This document shows positions 1 through 9,649 of a stretch of DNA of 64,000 nucleotides, piece by piece. Positions within the stretch are counted from its first letter, which is position 1; each line of letters begins with the position of its first letter. The translations under genes were made by a program, and so were the position numbers. The notes below the pieces were generated by a model that was not told where the DNA came from, did not search any database, and saw only the letters and a program-made list of their open reading frames with translations. This stretch comes from Bog-473 sp963779735. GTDB taxonomy: Bacteria; Actinomycetota; Acidimicrobiia; Acidimicrobiales; RAAP-2. Where the stretch lies: positions 62,001-126,000 of the forward strand of contig CAVZZJ010000003.1 of assembly GCA_963779735.1 (NCBI GenBank). The letters run 5' to 3'.

Positions 1-2
1 TC

Positions 3-657
3 CGCGATGTCCTCGACGACGCCGGCCTTCGGGTTCGATTGACCGAGTGCAGGATCAAGTGGACGGAGGGACCCGACGCCGCGGTAGAGGGTATAGAGGA
101 AGAGCTGGACTCGGTCGAGACGCTGGGCGCGGAGATGATCCTGGCCATCTCCAAGGAGACCCGGTTGGACATCTCGCCGCGCCGCGGAAGGGTTCGGCGC
201 GCTGTGCGAACGAGCGGCTGCCCGGGGCTTGCGGGTCACCATCGAATTCATCCCGTGCCGCGCCGTGCACGACCTGGCGACCGCCTGGGAGGTCGTCCGC
301 CGCTCCGGCGCCGGCAACGGCGGACTCGACGTGGACATGATGCACTGGCAGAACCAGGTTGGGGGGCCCGATCTCGATCTGCTGCGGAAGATCCCGGCCC
401 GGCACCTCCACTACGTCCAGATGTGTGACGCAGAGCAACCCGCTCCCGCCCTGGACGACTACATCTCTGCCGCACTTCGAGCACGGCCTCTGCCCGGTGA
501 CGGCATCGTCGACATTCCGGCGGTCCTCGGGACCCTGGGCGAGATCGGGGCCGATCCGTTCTTTGCCATGGAGGTCTTCAACGCCGAGCTCGTTGCCGGG
601 GGACCAGAATCGATGGCCATGCGGCTACGCCAGGTGGCCGATGCGCTCTTCGACTGA
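3..657 (+). pseudogene. Sugar phosphate isomerase/epimerase-like TIM barrel, frameshifted, 5' end outside window
   Basis: The gene runs in from the left edge. Positions 3-180 encode one part, ending near LGAEMILAISKETRLD. The rest, 181-657, is read one frame over and continues the same fold with AAEGFGALCERAAARG, GLDVDMMHWQNQ and a closing EVFNAEL, typical of the xylose-isomerase-like AP-endonuclease-2 barrel (metal-binding E, D/H and E positions). The join lies in the GC-rich run at about 174-186, where one extra base would explain the shift. It could be a sequencing indel or a true pseudogene. It precedes the aldehyde dehydrogenase on the same strand with a 131-base gap, so it may be the start of the same catabolic unit. 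Substrate is unknown. Confidence 0.7.
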
Positions 658-788
658 CCGTCGGTCCGCCCGCGGGTGCCGACGTGCTCGGCAGTGGCCC
701 ACTTGCTTGTAGGCGGTCGCTCGGCACGGTAGGTTGGCCACGGAGCCTGGGCAGTTGGCCGGTCACACGGTGGGGAGTGGGAGGTGCA

Positions 789-2249
789 GTGGTTACGGTC
801 GACTCGGTGCACTCGCAGATGCTCATCGGTGGCACGTGGGTAGATTCGATCGACGGTCGCCGCTACGAAACGGTCAATCCGGCGACTGAAGAGCGGCTCG
901 GGTCAGCAGCGCAGGCCGATCCCGCCGACATGCGTCGCGCCATTGACGCGGCCCGAACGGCATTCGACGAAGGTCCGTGGCCGACGATGCTCCGCGCCGA
1001 GCGGTACCGGATCATCCGGCAGATCGCCGAGGGGATGGAACGGCACGAGAAGGTCCTCTCCGACCTCGTGGTCGCGGAGACGGGCACCACCGGGCCGCTC
1101 GTGAGCCAGATGCCGTCGGTGGCCATGATGCACGACTTCGCTGAGCTGGCGATGACGTTTCCGCTCGACGAGACGGTTGCGCCGCAGGGTCTCGCGGGTC
1201 GTCTCATCGCCAGTCAGGTGCTCCGGCAGCCAGTCGGAGTCTGCGGGCTTCTTCCGACCTGGAACCTTCCGATCATGATCGCGGTGAGAAAGCTCGGTCC
1301 GGCTCTCGCCTCCGGGTCGACCATGGTGATGAAGGCGCCGCCCCAGACGCCGCTGGCGCTGTTGAAGCTGGCCGAGATCATCGCCGAGAGCGACCTACCT
1401 CCGGGGGTGTTCAACCTCGTCACCGGCGACGGGATCGAGGCCTCCCAGGAGCTGGTCCGTAGTGAGCTGGTCGATATGATCAGCTTCACCGGCGGCCTCA
1501 CGAGCGGTCGGGACATCATGGCGGCGGCAGCGGGGACGCTCAAGCGGGTGACCCTCGAGCTCGGTGGTAAGTCGGCCAACGTCATCCTCGACGATGTCGA
1601 CGTCGAGACGATCGCACCGGCCGTCGCGCTGCAGGCCTGCGTGAACGCTGGTCAGACCTGCTCCATGCTGTCGCGCGTCCTGGTGCCCCGCCAGATGTCG
1701 CCGGCGCTGACCGAACGGGTGGCGGATGTTCTCGCCCAGCAGAAGGTAGGCGACCCGACGGATCCGACGGTGACCATGGGCCCGCTGATCCGCGAGGAGC
1801 GACGCAAGGCCGTCGAGGGCTTTGTCGAGGCCGGCGTGGGCGAAGGTGCAAAGCTGGTGGTCGGCGGTAGCCGTCCGAAAGAGCTCGATCGCGGGTACTA
1901 CTACGAACCGACGCTCTTCACCGATGTGAAGAACGACATGACCATCGCCCGAGACGAGATTTTCGGGCCCGTCCTCTCCGTCATCCCTTACGACAGAGTC
2001 GACGAAGCCGTGCGTCTGGCCAACGACAGCGTCTTCGGGTTGCAGGCCAATGTCATCTGCTCCCGCGTGGCCGACGGAATGGCCATAGCGAAGCGCATTC
2101 GAAGCGGCGCCGTCAGCATCAACGGTGCCATGGATTCGATCCATGCTCCAAGAGGCGGATTCAAGCAGAGCGGGCTCGGACGGGAGTGCGGGAAGTGGGC
2201 CCTCGATGACTACCTCGAGTATCAGACCGTGACCTGGCCGATCGACTAG
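789..2249 (+). CDS. NAD(P)-dependent aldehyde dehydrogenase
   Basis: Oxidises an aldehyde to the acid with NAD(P). The 486-residue protein has the full ALDH layout: N-terminal IGGTWVDS, the coenzyme-binding part with TWNLPIMIA, general-base Glu at about residue 257 in LELGGKSANVIL, catalytic Cys at about 291 in NAGQTCS, and C-terminal EIFGPVLSV. I start at the GTG at 789 because a GGGAGG-type ribosome site lies just upstream; the frame is open further 5' but that stretch does not look like ALDH. Length is normal for the family. The neighbours suggest it finishes the oxidation of an alcohol or aldehyde made by the nearby dehydrogenases and monooxygenases. The exact substrate cannot be told. 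Confidence 0.92.
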   Translation: MVTVDSVHSQMLIGGTWVDSIDGRRYETVNPATEERLGSAAQADPADMRRAIDAARTAFDEGPWPTMLRAERYRIIRQIAEGMERHEKVLSDLVVAETGTTGPLVSQMPSVAMMHDFAELAMTFPLDETVAPQGLAGRLIASQVLRQPVGVCGLLPTWNLPIMIAVRKLGPALASGSTMVMKAPPQTPLALLKLAEIIAESDLPPGVFNLVTGDGIEASQELVRSELVDMISFTGGLTSGRDIMAAAAGTLKRVTLELGGKSANVILDDVDVETIAPAVALQACVNAGQTCSMLSRVLVPRQMSPALTERVADVLAQQKVGDPTDPTVTMGPLIREERRKAVEGFVEAGVGEGAKLVVGGSRPKELDRGYYYEPTLFTDVKNDMTIARDEIFGPVLSVIPYDRVDEAVRLANDSVFGLQANVICSRVADGMAIAKRIRSGAVSINGAMDSIHAPRGGFKQSGLGRECGKWALDDYLEYQTVTWPID

Positions 2250-2418
2250 GGACCTTCGCAGAAGGCACCGCTGGCCGGGCTGGTTCTCGGCTGCCGACTG
2301 GCTGGCCGGTTGGACCGATGCCCTGACCAACTCCCGCAACGACGGCGTCGTCAGTCAGGAGTCCCTCGCGCTCGTCCCCGCCCCGTCCCCGTCCCGCTTG
2401 ACGCCCCTCGGAGGGCTT

Positions 2419-2449
2419 TATAGACTCAGCTATAGATTCATAATTGGAT
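2419..2449 (+). promoter_or_regulatory. Candidate operator/promoter element, direct repeats TATAGA(C/T)TCA
   Basis: The 279-base gap 2250-2528 has no gene. It contains an AT-rich patch with TATAGACTCA at 2419 and TATAGATTCA at 2431, followed by TAGATT-7-GGAT at 2433-2449. Closely similar sequence occurs at 9620-9649 and 15877-15893, each ahead of another catabolic unit. I read it as a shared binding site or promoter box; the GntR regulator at 13029 is one candidate binder, by inference only. Confidence 0.4.
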
Positions 2450-2528
2450 TTAGCGTCTCACACCGTGGGCGCGTCGAAGAGCCGGTTCTCGTCATCGGAC
2501 CGGCCCAGGAGGGTTACGCTCGAACGCC

Positions 2529-3656
2529 ATGACGGAAAAGGAAGTGCTCTTCGCTCCGCTGCAAAAGGTCATCTCCGCTGACTCCCATGTGATCGAACCT
2601 CATGACCTGTGGTCGTCCCGGCTGACGGGCGAGTTCCGTGACGCGGCCCCGAGACTGGTGTCGGACGAGACGACCGACCGGATCGTGTGCGCCGGGATGA
2701 ACATGGAGTTCCCGGTCGGCTTGGCGGCCGGGGTCATGCGCAAGGACGACGAGGTCCGGGCGGAGGGCCGCTGGTCCGAGGATGTGCCGCTGTCGGCCTA
2801 CGACCCCGACGCCCGCGTAGCGGCCATGGAGCAAGATGGGATCGTCGGCGAAGTGCTCTACCCGACGCTCGGCAGTTCCATGTTCGGGATCGACGACCAC
2901 GACCTGTTGTGGGCCTTCCTCGGAGCGTTCAACTCGTGGTTCGGCGAGTTCTGCGGGGCGCATCCGGACAAGCTGAAGGGTATCGGCATGCTCGTTTTGG
3001 ACGACGGGTACTCGGACGTCGCTGTCGAGCAGGTCAACAGGTGCCAGGAGTTGGGCCTCTCAGGCATCCTGCTCCCTCTCGATGCCGACGATGCAGAGCG
3101 GCTGCTGAAGCCCGAGTTCGACCGCTTCTGGGCCACGGCCCAGGACCTTGAGGTGCCGGTCCATTTCCACTCGTCGACGAAGCGAAGCGGAAAGCTGATC
3201 AGCAGCAATAGCGTCGTCGATTTCGTGCTCGAGCCGACCGTCATGGAGCGCCAGCTGTGCGGGCTCATCTTCGGCGGCCTGTTCGATCGCTTTCCCCGGT
3301 TGCAGGTGGTGTCGGCCGAGAACGACGCCAGCTGGATCGGCAACATCTGCGAGAGGGCGGACTATGTGCACCGGCGCTACCGGAACCTGCGGGCCGAGCA
3401 GCTCAAGAACAAGCGCATACCCAGCGAGATCATCGTGAACAACGTGTCGCTCACGTTCACGCGGGACTTAGCTGCTCCGGCCGTTTCGGAGGTGACCAAT
3501 GTCCGGTTGATGTGGGGAAGCGACTTCCCGCACAACGTGAGCACGTGGCCCAATTCACGCGAGTTCCTCGAGTCGCAGCTCAAGGGTCGCTCTCCCGAGT
3601 GCGTCGTGGGCTCTACGTACTCCAACGCCGCGAACCTCTACAAGTTCCCGAGCTAG
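2529..3656 (+). CDS. Amidohydrolase family 2 (ACMSD-like) metal-dependent hydrolase
   Basis: A 375-residue TIM-barrel hydrolase/decarboxylase of the amidohydrolase-2 (PF04909) type. Seen: DSHVIEP near residue 17, which is the family's N-terminal metal motif in its D-x-H form; a central HFHSS metal histidine; and the C-terminal MWGSDFPH, whose Asp is the last metal or catalytic ligand. It is immediately followed by a second member of the same family 12 bases on, so the two are probably co-transcribed. Members act on aromatic or cyclic carboxylic acids or lactones; the substrate here is unknown. GGAGG lies about 16 bases upstream of the ATG, rather far, so the start is not certain. Confidence 0.85.
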   Translation: MTEKEVLFAPLQKVISADSHVIEPHDLWSSRLTGEFRDAAPRLVSDETTDRIVCAGMNMEFPVGLAAGVMRKDDEVRAEGRWSEDVPLSAYDPDARVAAMEQDGIVGEVLYPTLGSSMFGIDDHDLLWAFLGAFNSWFGEFCGAHPDKLKGIGMLVLDDGYSDVAVEQVNRCQELGLSGILLPLDADDAERLLKPEFDRFWATAQDLEVPVHFHSSTKRSGKLISSNSVVDFVLEPTVMERQLCGLIFGGLFDRFPRLQVVSAENDASWIGNICERADYVHRRYRNLRAEQLKNKRIPSEIIVNNVSLTFTRDLAAPAVSEVTNVRLMWGSDFPHNVSTWPNSREFLESQLKGRSPECVVGSTYSNAANLYKFPS

Positions 3657-3668
3657 TCGACGGTTCCC

Positions 3669-4949
3669 ATGGGCCCAGGTGCAGGTTCTCCGAACGTCGT
3701 AGAGCGGGTCTCGGACGAGCGGCTCTCGGACGAGCGGCTTTGCGTCATCTCATCGGACACGCATGTCGGGCCGACGTCGGAGCAACTGCGCCCGTACTGC
3801 CCGTTGCATCTCCTGGACGAGTTCGACTCGTTCTTCCAGCGCGCGGCCGAGTTGGGTAGGGCGCCCACCGCCGGTAACGCACAGAGCTCGGAGCACCGGG
3901 AGCAGATGCTTGCTCATGTCGCCGCATCCGGCGAGCACGACCCGGAAGAGCGACTGCGCAACATGGATCAGGACGGCGTCGCCGGTGAGGTGGTCTTCCA
4001 CGGTTCTCAGAACCTGAACCCGCTCCCGTTCGGCTACGGAGGCAGCGGCGATCGCGCCCGGGAAGCCGAGGGGATTCAGATCTACAATCGCTGGCTGGCG
4101 GATTTCTGCTCGGTCCAGCCGACCCGTCACGTGGGTCTCGCTCAGTTGCCCGGGTGGGACCCCGAGGGATGTGTCCGAGCGGCGGAGTGGGCGCGCTCGG
4201 CCGGGCTCGGGGGGGTCAACCTGCCGACGATGCGCCTGGAGGATCTCACCTGGCCGGCCTACACCGATCCGATCTGGGAGCCGTTCTGGTCGGCATGTGA
4301 GGCGCTCGACATCCCGCTCGTGAATCACGGCGCGGCGGACCTCAATCTCTACCGCGACCTGGGACCTGGGCGGTACGCGCTGGTCCTGGCGGATGGACCC
4401 TGGTTGGCCCGCCGCGTCACGTGGTGGCTGATGTTCGGGGGGGTCTTCGAGCGGCATCCCGAGTTGAAGTTCATCATCACGGAGCAACCGGGCGACTGGC
4501 CCAGGTACGAGATCGACTACCTGCAGTCGGTCTACGAGTCAGGCGCGCAGCACCGGCTTCGGGACGTCATGCACAGGTCGCCCAAGGAGATCTTCCGCAC
4601 CAATCTCTTCGTAGGGGCGAGCTTCATGTCCAATCGCGAAGCGAAGATGTTCGTGGAGCTCGGATTCGAGGACAGGGCGATGTGGGGATCCGACTATCCC
4701 CACATTGAGGGGACGTGGCCATGGACGCTCCAGTCGCTGCGAGCCACGTTCGACGGTGTGGCTCCCGAGAACGTGCGCAAGATGCTCTCCGAGAATGCCG
4801 CCGGCGCGTACGGGTTCAAGTTGGATGAGCTGCGACCGGTCGCAGACCGGATTGGCCCGAGAGTCCTCGACGTGCTGCAGCCGTCGACGGAGCCGACGCC
4901 CCACCTTCCCTACACCCTGGCCTTCCGGCACTCGGGTGCGTGGAGTTGA
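3669..4949 (+). CDS. Amidohydrolase family 2 metal-dependent hydrolase (second copy)
   Basis: A 426-residue paralogue family member of the preceding gene. It carries SSDTHVGP at about residue 28, VNHGAAD near the middle for the barrel histidine, and MWGSDYPHIEGTWPW near residue 338. It is longer than its neighbour, with a C-terminal extension after AAGAYGF. Near the N-terminus a 15-base unit is repeated twice in tandem (3709-3738) and gives VSDERLSDERL. Tandem pairs of such hydrolases are common in actinobacterial catabolic clusters, where they act on successive intermediates. Start choice is weakly supported because no clear ribosome site precedes the ATG. Convergent with the hydrolase at 4999. 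Confidence 0.85.
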   Translation: MGPGAGSPNVVERVSDERLSDERLCVISSDTHVGPTSEQLRPYCPLHLLDEFDSFFQRAAELGRAPTAGNAQSSEHREQMLAHVAASGEHDPEERLRNMDQDGVAGEVVFHGSQNLNPLPFGYGGSGDRAREAEGIQIYNRWLADFCSVQPTRHVGLAQLPGWDPEGCVRAAEWARSAGLGGVNLPTMRLEDLTWPAYTDPIWEPFWSACEALDIPLVNHGAADLNLYRDLGPGRYALVLADGPWLARRVTWWLMFGGVFERHPELKFIITEQPGDWPRYEIDYLQSVYESGAQHRLRDVMHRSPKEIFRTNLFVGASFMSNREAKMFVELGFEDRAMWGSDYPHIEGTWPWTLQSLRATFDGVAPENVRKMLSENAAGAYGFKLDELRPVADRIGPRVLDVLQPSTEPTPHLPYTLAFRHSGAWS

Positions 4950-4998
4950 CCGCCATTTCCAGTTGACCGCCCCCCGGACGACGGCGACGTCCCCGGGG

Positions 4999-5865
4999 CT
5001 ATGTCTGGCGGACGAAGTCGAGGATCGCGGGTGCCGCGAGGACCCAGGTATCGAACATGATGTACCGGTCGTACTTGTGCCGCTCCCGGTTGGCGGCCTC
5101 CCACGCGTCCTCGGGCCAGGGCGGGTCGATGAGCTTCGCACCGTTGATCAGGCAGCTGACCTCGAGCGACGTGCGCTTGGGATGATCGATGTCCTTTGCA
5201 CCACCGCGAATGATCAGGGTCGGGACGGTGATCCGGTCGAAGAGCCAGTCGTCCACACCCGGAAGGGTCTGCCCGGATTTCGGCACGAAGGCCATCAGCC
5301 AGCGCAGCATGACCCGTTGGAACTCCGCGGGGTCGATGGCGAGCAGTCGCTCTCGATTCCGGGGATTTGTCTCAATGAGGGCCTCCCACTCCGGCAGCTC
5401 AATGACGGCCTCCATGCCCCCGATGCGCACCGCCCGGACGGACGGCACGATGTAGTGGCCACCGAGCGCAATGGTGCCGTAAATCCCACCGACGAGATTC
5501 CACACGACGACCTTGGTCGCCAGCTCCGGATAGAGCATGACCGTCAGCAGGGAGTCGCGCGCTCCGCCGGATCCTCCCGCGATCACGCACGGGGCCAGGT
5601 CCAGGGTGGTGAGGAGGTTGTGCAGCGTCTCCGCCCGCATGTGGGACTCTGTCTGCCCGTAGAACTGGACGTCGGACTGCCCGCAGTTGGGTCGGTCCCA
5701 GAGCAAGACCCGCATGCCGCCGGCGACGAGGGCCTCTGCGAGCGGCCGCAGGCCCTCGATGTCCTTGCTGAACCTGCCACCCGGCGTCAGGACGAGCAAG
5801 GGCGACCTGTCGTCGCCGAGAATCTCGTAGACGACCTCGCCGCCGTTGATGGTCAAAGCTGACAC
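4999..5865 (-). CDS. Alpha/beta hydrolase
   Basis: A 288-residue alpha/beta-hydrolase. The nucleophile elbow is GGSGGAR with Ser at about residue 99; the oxyanion-side motif LTPGGRFSKD is near residue 26 and LLWDRPNCGQSD near 54. The GTG at 5865 is chosen because GGGAGG sits just ahead of it and upstream codons do not resemble the family. Enzymes of this type cleave C-C, ester or epoxide bonds. It lies in a minus-strand pair with the aldo/keto reductase upstream, 136 bases apart, so co-transcription is possible. Substrate unknown. Confidence 0.85.
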   Translation of the reverse strand: MSALTINGGEVVYEILGDDRSPLLVLTPGGRFSKDIEGLRPLAEALVAGGMRVLLWDRPNCGQSDVQFYGQTESHMRAETLHNLLTTLDLAPCVIAGGSGGARDSLLTVMLYPELATKVVVWNLVGGIYGTIALGGHYIVPSVRAVRIGGMEAVIELPEWEALIETNPRNRERLLAIDPAEFQRVMLRWLMAFVPKSGQTLPGVDDWLFDRITVPTLIIRGGAKDIDHPKRTSLEVSCLINGAKLIDPPWPEDAWEAANRERHKYDRYIMFDTWVLAAPAILDFVRQT

Positions 5866-6001
5866 TCCTGCAACCTCCCTGTGCCCCGATGAGAGCCGTG
5901 AATGGAGGTCCGGAACGTCGAACCCCGACCGGAGCGTAGCCGGGCGGGGCGCGAAGGCGCCGGCGATGGGCGCTCTGGAAGGGCTGGCGTGCCGCGACCG
6001 C

Positions 6002-6991
6002 CTAGCGAGCCGGCAGGGCCGTGATCTGCGCAACCTCTTTGAGGTCCTCCTCGGAGAGCTCCCACGATGCGCCGTGCGCGTTGGCGATGATCTGCTCGGG
6101 CGACGTGGCGCCGGTGATCACCGACCCGACGAATGGCTGAGAAGTGAGCCACGACATGGAGAGCTCGAGCAGGCTATGCCCGTTCTCCTTCGCCCACGTC
6201 TCGAGCTCGCCGACCTGGGCGAGGCGATCCGGCGTCAGAAGGGAGCCCTTCAGCCGGTCGTTGATCGGCGTGTGCTCGGCCAGGCGGGAGCCAGTGGGTG
6301 GCACGCCATCGCCGTGGTACTTGCCGGTCAGCAACCCGCTGGCGAGCGGGTAGTAGGGCAGGAGCATCAGGGAGTTGCGACGGCATCCCTCGAGCGCGCC
6401 CTCCTCGCGTGGACCCTCAAGGAGGTTGTAGCGGCTCTGTGAGGTCACGAACGCGGCGAGAGCATGCTGGGCGCTCACTTCCAAGGCGGCGTCGATCTGT
6501 TCGCCGGTGAAGTTCGAGCACCCTATCTCTCGGACCTTCCCCTCGTGGATCAGGGTATCGAGGGCCCCGAGGGTGTCCTCGAGCGGGGTGTCCGGGTCCG
6601 GACGGTGCTGCTGGTAGAGATCGACATGCTCGACGTTGAGGCGCTCCAGGCTGCGTTCTAGTGCTCGGACGATCCGTCTCGGACCGTGCTCTCCCGGCGT
6701 AGCCAGATCTTCGTTCAGGAATTTGGTGGCGATGACGATCTCGTCGCGACGCGTTCCGAGCTTCCGCAGCGCTTGACCGATGAACTGCTCGGACTGCCCG
6801 GTCCCGTTTCGGGAGCGAACGCTGTACTCTTCCGCGGTGTCGAGAAAGTTGATGCCGACGTCGAGCGCAGCCGATATGACACGGGTCGCCTCATTGAGGT
6901 CACAGCTCTTGCCGAAGAAGTCCGTGCCGAAGTTGTTGGTGCCCACGCCCACGACAGACACTTCGAGAGACCCGAGCTTACGAGATTTCAA
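6002..6991 (-). CDS. Aldo/keto reductase
   Basis: A 329-residue NADPH-dependent aldo/keto reductase of the YajO/potassium-channel-beta-like branch. The catalytic set is visible: Asp51 and Tyr56 in FLDTAEEYS, Lys in ATKFLNED, His in LYQQHRPD; the C-terminal cofactor site is the VITGATSPEQI stretch. I use a TTG start at 6991 with GGAGG four bases upstream; the open frame extends further, but the extra N-terminal part is not AKR-like. The gene is divergent from the flavin monooxygenase at 7119, so both promoters lie in about 130 bases. Confidence 0.9.
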   Translation of the reverse strand: MKSRKLGSLEVSVVGVGTNNFGTDFFGKSCDLNEATRVISAALDVGINFLDTAEEYSVRSRNGTGQSEQFIGQALRKLGTRRDEIVIATKFLNEDLATPGEHGPRRIVRALERSLERLNVEHVDLYQQHRPDPDTPLEDTLGALDTLIHEGKVREIGCSNFTGEQIDAALEVSAQHALAAFVTSQSRYNLLEGPREEGALEGCRRNSLMLLPYYPLASGLLTGKYHGDGVPPTGSRLAEHTPINDRLKGSLLTPDRLAQVGELETWAKENGHSLLELSMSWLTSQPFVGSVITGATSPEQIIANAHGASWELSEEDLKEVAQITALPAR

Positions 6992-7118
6992 CGATCCTCC
7001 ATGGCTGCCGGCTCCCGAAATGGCGACAGTTGACCTCCGGCAGCAGGCGAACCCCGGTTCGAATGTTCGGGACGTCGCCCGCTCCCATACCGGCGAAGTC
7101 CTATCATAAGGGAGCGCT

Positions 7119-8609
7119 GTGCTGAGAGGGGATGAGCGGGTGGGCGATGCGGGACGGGAGCGACGGGGAGTGCGGGTCGCCATCATCGGGGCCGGCCCGG
7201 GCGGCATCTGCATGGGCATCAAGCTCAAGGAAGCCGGATTCGACGACTTCGTGATTCTCGAGCGGGCCGATGGCGTCGGTGGCACCTGGCGCTCGAACCG
7301 CTACCCAGGCTGTGCGTGTGACGTCCCGTCCCACGTCTACCAGTTCTCGTTCGAGCTGAACGGCGCCTGGTCCCGGCCCTACGCCACGCAACCGGAGATC
7401 CTCGCCTACATGGAGCGTTGCGCGGAGAACTACGGGTTGCTCCCGCACTGTCGGTTCGGGAGCTCCGTGACCGGCGCCAGCTGGCAGGAGGACCGAGCCG
7501 GGTGGGCGCTCGAGCTGGCGGGTGGCGAGATCGTCGAGACCGACGCGGTGGTCAGCGCCGTCGGGATGTTCAACGAACTGATCTGGCCGGACATCCCCGG
7601 CCTGGCTGCCTTCGCCGGCACGATGTTCCACTCCGCCCGCTGGGATTGGGATCACGACCTCACGGGAGAAACCGTGGGAGTGATCGGCAGCGCGGCGAGC
7701 GCCGTGCAGCTCGTGCCCGAGATCGTGAAGCAGGCCGGCCAGGTCTACCTCTTCCAGCGCACGGCGAACTGGGTGCTCCCCAAGGCGGATGCTCCCTACT
7801 CCGCCGAGCAGCTGGACCGATTCCTCACCGATCCGACCGCACGTCAAGCGGCGCGCGACGAGGTGTTCACGACACAGGAGAGCAATAGTGTGGCAAAGGC
7901 CGACGCCGCGGCCCGTGCGACCCGAGAAGCGATAGTCGTGGCCGCTATGGACGTCGTGAAGGACCCGGTCGTGCGGACCAAGCTGCGGCCGCAGCATCCG
8001 TGGGGCTGCAAGCGGCCGTTGCTCTCCAACGAGTTCTATCCCGCCTTCAACCGACCAAACCTTGAGCTGGTCACCGAATCGATCGACCACATCACCGCGG
8101 AGACGATCGTGACCGACGGTGGCGCCGAGCGCCGAGTGGACACGATAGTCCTGGCCACGGGCTACGACGCCACCAAGTACGTCTCGGTGATAGACGTGGT
8201 CGGTCGGGAAGGGACGAAGATCTCGACGGTCTGGGAAGACGGAGCCCAGGCCTATCTGGGCGTCACCACGGCCGGATTTCCAAACCTGTTCATGCTCTAC
8301 GGGCCGAACACCAACAACGGCTCGATCATCACCATGATCGAATTCCAGGTCCAACACATACTCGCCCATATTCAACGGATGGCCGACGAGGGACTGGCGT
8401 GGGTCGACGTGCGCCCCGAGCGAATGGCGTCGTACAACGAAGAGGTTCAGCAGGCGATCGGTGGGGTCGAGCATTGGCAAGCCGGCTGTAACGGCTACTA
8501 CCGGTCGGCTTCTGGCCGGGTGGTGACCCAGTGGCCCGGCACCATGGGCGAGTTCAGGGACCGGGCGGCGGTGCCGCAGCCCGACGACTTCGTCGTCGGC
8601 ATTCAGTGA
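7119..8609 (+). CDS. FAD/NADPH-dependent Baeyer-Villiger-type monooxygenase
   Basis: Inserts oxygen next to a ketone or oxidises a heteroatom, using FAD and NADPH. The 496-residue protein has the N-terminal FAD motif IGAGPGGI (about residue 23), GTWRSNRYPG, the Baeyer-Villiger fingerprint form FxGxxxHxxxW at residues 165-175 (FAGTMFHSARW), and a second Rossmann motif VGVIGSAASA in which the usual third glycine is replaced. It is followed 28 bases later by an esterase-like hydrolase. That pairing suits ketone-to-ester oxidation and then ester cleavage. The start could instead be the GTG at 7170; 7119 has AAGGGAG in good position. Confidence 0.88.
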   Translation: MLRGDERVGDAGRERRGVRVAIIGAGPGGICMGIKLKEAGFDDFVILERADGVGGTWRSNRYPGCACDVPSHVYQFSFELNGAWSRPYATQPEILAYMERCAENYGLLPHCRFGSSVTGASWQEDRAGWALELAGGEIVETDAVVSAVGMFNELIWPDIPGLAAFAGTMFHSARWDWDHDLTGETVGVIGSAASAVQLVPEIVKQAGQVYLFQRTANWVLPKADAPYSAEQLDRFLTDPTARQAARDEVFTTQESNSVAKADAAARATREAIVVAAMDVVKDPVVRTKLRPQHPWGCKRPLLSNEFYPAFNRPNLELVTESIDHITAETIVTDGGAERRVDTIVLATGYDATKYVSVIDVVGREGTKISTVWEDGAQAYLGVTTAGFPNLFMLYGPNTNNGSIITMIEFQVQHILAHIQRMADEGLAWVDVRPERMASYNEEVQQAIGGVEHWQAGCNGYYRSASGRVVTQWPGTMGEFRDRAAVPQPDDFVVGIQ

Positions 8610-8637
8610 ACTCCGCTTGTCAGAAAGGCGTACGTAG

Positions 8638-9570
8638 ATGCCGGTCGATCCACAAGTTCAAGCCCTGCTGGACCAGGCGATCGCCGCCGGCCGTCCTCCG
8701 CTTCGAGGCCAGACGGTAGAAGAGTCCCGCGCCCTCATGCGATCCATGATCGCCGTCAAGGGCGACGGGCCGAAGATAGGGCGCGTCGAGGACCACGCCG
8801 TTCCCGGACCGGCGGGCGACATCCCGGTCCGTATCTACTGGCCCGATGGTGTCGGCCCCCTACCGGTGATGGTCTGGTTCCACGGCGGAGGGTGGGTGCT
8901 CGGTGATCTCGACACGGCCGACAGCACGTGTCGGAGTTTGGCGGCCAAGAGCGGCGCCGTCGTCGTCAGCGTGGACTATCGGCTGGCGCCGGAAAGCCCG
9001 TATCCGGCCGGGGTCGACGATGCATTGGCCGCGGTCTCGTGGGTGGCGGCCAACGCCGGCGAGCTGGGTGGCGACCCCGATCGGGTCGCCGTGGGCGGTG
9101 ACAGTGCGGGCGGCAATCTGGCCACGGTGACGGCGCTCCAGGCGAGGAGGAACGGCGGCCCGCCGCTCTGCTTCCAGCTGCTCGTCTATCCGGTCACCGA
9201 CGGGATGATGAGCCACCCGTCCTATGGGGAGAACGGCGAGGGCTATCAGCTGACGGCCGATTCCATGCAGTGGTTCTACGAGCTGTACCTGGGCGAAGGC
9301 GATCCGAAGGATCCTCTGGTCTCACCGCTCTACGCGGCCGACGAGGATCTCGCGGAGCTGCCGCCCACCTTTGTCATCACGGCGGAGTTCGACCCGCTGC
9401 GCGACGAGGGTGAGGCGTACGCGCGGCGGCTGAAGCAGGTCGGGGTCGCGGTCGAGCTGGCGCGCTACGACGGCCAGATCCACGGGTTCTTCGGACTGGA
9501 TGCCTTCATCGATGCGGGCAAGGTGGCGCTCGAGCAGGCCGCTGCGGCGCTTCGCGCCGCCTTCGGCTGA
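8638..9570 (+). CDS. Alpha/beta hydrolase of the hormone-sensitive lipase (HSL) family
   Basis: A 310-residue esterase. Seen: oxyanion-hole motif HGGGW at about residue 82, nucleophile elbow GDSAGG with Ser156, Asp in EFDPLRDEG near residue 250, and His in GQIHGFF near 281, giving a full catalytic triad. Length is normal for HSL-family acyl esterases. It follows the Baeyer-Villiger-type monooxygenase at 28 bases and probably hydrolyses the ester or lactone that enzyme makes; that link is inference from order. Confidence 0.92.
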   Translation: MPVDPQVQALLDQAIAAGRPPLRGQTVEESRALMRSMIAVKGDGPKIGRVEDHAVPGPAGDIPVRIYWPDGVGPLPVMVWFHGGGWVLGDLDTADSTCRSLAAKSGAVVVSVDYRLAPESPYPAGVDDALAAVSWVAANAGELGGDPDRVAVGGDSAGGNLATVTALQARRNGGPPLCFQLLVYPVTDGMMSHPSYGENGEGYQLTADSMQWFYELYLGEGDPKDPLVSPLYAADEDLAELPPTFVITAEFDPLRDEGEAYARRLKQVGVAVELARYDGQIHGFFGLDAFIDAGKVALEQAAAALRAAFG

Positions 9571-9619
9571 GGACCGCCGAGTGGGGCCCTGCCTCGGTTG
9601 ACCTTTCGCTGACCCACCC

Positions 9620-9649
9620 ATAGACTCAACGATGGATTTATAGAATCCA
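9620..9649 (+). promoter_or_regulatory. Candidate operator/promoter element, second copy
   Basis: In the 258-base gap 9571-9828. ATAGACTCA-AC-GATGGATTTATAG matches the 2419 element at most positions, and TGGATT-5-AATCCA inside it is a 6-bp inverted repeat. It lies about 180 bases before the acyl-CoA synthetase operon. Nothing else recognisable is in the gap except a ribosome site before 9829. Confidence 0.4.
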
